From Planctomycetota bacterium (lineage in GTDB: Bacteria > Planctomycetota > Phycisphaerae > Sedimentisphaerales > Anaerobacaceae), in assembly GCA_013349615.1 (NCBI GenBank), contig DUZJ01000017.1, forward strand, positions 1 to 50,428: a stretch of DNA of 50,428 bases, in the 5' to 3' direction. A model generated the notes under the pieces. It did no database searches. It worked only from the letters and a program-made list of their open reading frames with translations, and was not told the origin of the DNA. Shown one piece after another: positions 50,229 through 50,428 of the stretch; within the stretch, counting starts at the first letter, position 1; each line of letters opens with the position of its first letter. Made by a program: the position numbers and the translations under genes.

Positions 50229-50428
50229 GGCATTGAGGCGAGGGTGGCGGGGCTGTGTGGCCGGCATATCATTGATAATAACAATGCATCCGGGCAAGCA
50301 CCGAAATTGATTATTTTGGATTGAGATTGACAACGTTAAGGGAGAAGCCCATTCAATTGATTATTGATTATTTGCTATTGATTATTGGGATTGAGATTCT
50401 TCACTACGTTCAGAATGACGGCCTGTTA

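Larger units (their letters stand above)
49739..50428. other. Non-coding, repeat-rich end of the window
   Basis: No credible gene is seen in these 690 bases; a minus-strand frame at 49956-50147 crosses repeats and is rejected. The stretch holds several hairpin elements (listed separately), the words attgattatt repeated four times (50307-50390), and at the end a gattc...gaatgac unit. It also should contain the promoter of the ATPase gene near 49740-49860. Confidence 0.55.

Overview
The window looks like a chromosomal segment of a planctomycete, most likely class Phycisphaerae (Sedimentisphaerales-like). This is inferred from gene content. The pointers are a lysine-rich histone-H1-like small DNA-binding protein, a PQQ-type beta-propeller protein with the WPQFRGPNRDG start, a secreted right-handed beta-helix protein, a secreted ENxGWI-repeat protein ending in a dockerin-like module and a CPxxWPL tail, a secreted multi-domain glycoside hydrolase, and many short interspersed palindromic repeats. 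TTG and GTG starts are common and several promoters are near-perfect sigma70 types. No ribosomal RNA gene is present, so the taxonomic call rests on proteins alone.

Layout. 1-3600: the 5' part of a secreted alpha/beta hydrolase (cut by the window edge), tRNA-Val(CAC), nikR, a metX-metW fusion and an H1-like gene. 4000-8800: trpS, a DUF2007 gene, scpA, and an NfnAB-type transhydrogenase pair. 8870-12620: trmO, a DUF1015 gene with a class V aminotransferase (possible serine-synthesis pair), and a YbaK-type deacylase. 12750-17810: a minus-strand MacAB-TolC-like efflux operon in which genes overlap by a few bases. 18370-25000: htrA/degP with tandem terminators, asd, truA, a GT4 glycosyltransferase, a gene of unknown function, DUF3795 and YjbQ genes. 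25000-29010: a decayed copy of the start of a lysE gene, a PQQ-propeller gene, an intact lysE and a yihY gene. 29120-35560: the translation operon rpsB-tsf-pyrH-frr, followed on the same strand by a large AsmA-like gene. 35840-41190: secreted beta-helix and ENxGWI/dockerin-like proteins, a small unknown protein and a secretin with a very long Ala/Lys/Glu coiled-coil tail. 41400-45850: rimO, pgsA and a GH16-GH29-F5/8C fusion enzyme. 45920-46860: thi4 under a TPP riboswitch with a terminator. 46860-50428: an AT-rich accessory stretch with low-complexity repeats, a two-gene ATPase plus TOPRIM (DUF4276-like) pair that resembles split OLD/PARIS-type defence modules, and a cluster of hairpin repeats.

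The most interesting signal is a family of short palindromic elements (arms like CCCCGTTAGAAAT / ATTTCTAACGGGG) at three places. Two of the copies sit inside protein-coding genes, metX and rimO. In each case the insertion is flanked by a 5-bp direct repeat and adds a multiple of three bases (66 and 138) without a stop, so the reading frame is kept. Removing the insert restores the expected family sequence (NSVG-IV in MetX, and a canonical TRAM domain in RimO). The third copy lies between rimO and pgsA and also has 5-bp flanking repeats. This resembles the in-frame palindromic elements known from Rickettsia, but in what appears to be a planctomycete.

Functionally the segment mixes housekeeping genes (translation, tRNA modification, amino-acid, lipid and thiamine synthesis, chromosome segregation) with secreted carbohydrate-active and surface proteins expected of a polysaccharide-degrading bacterium.
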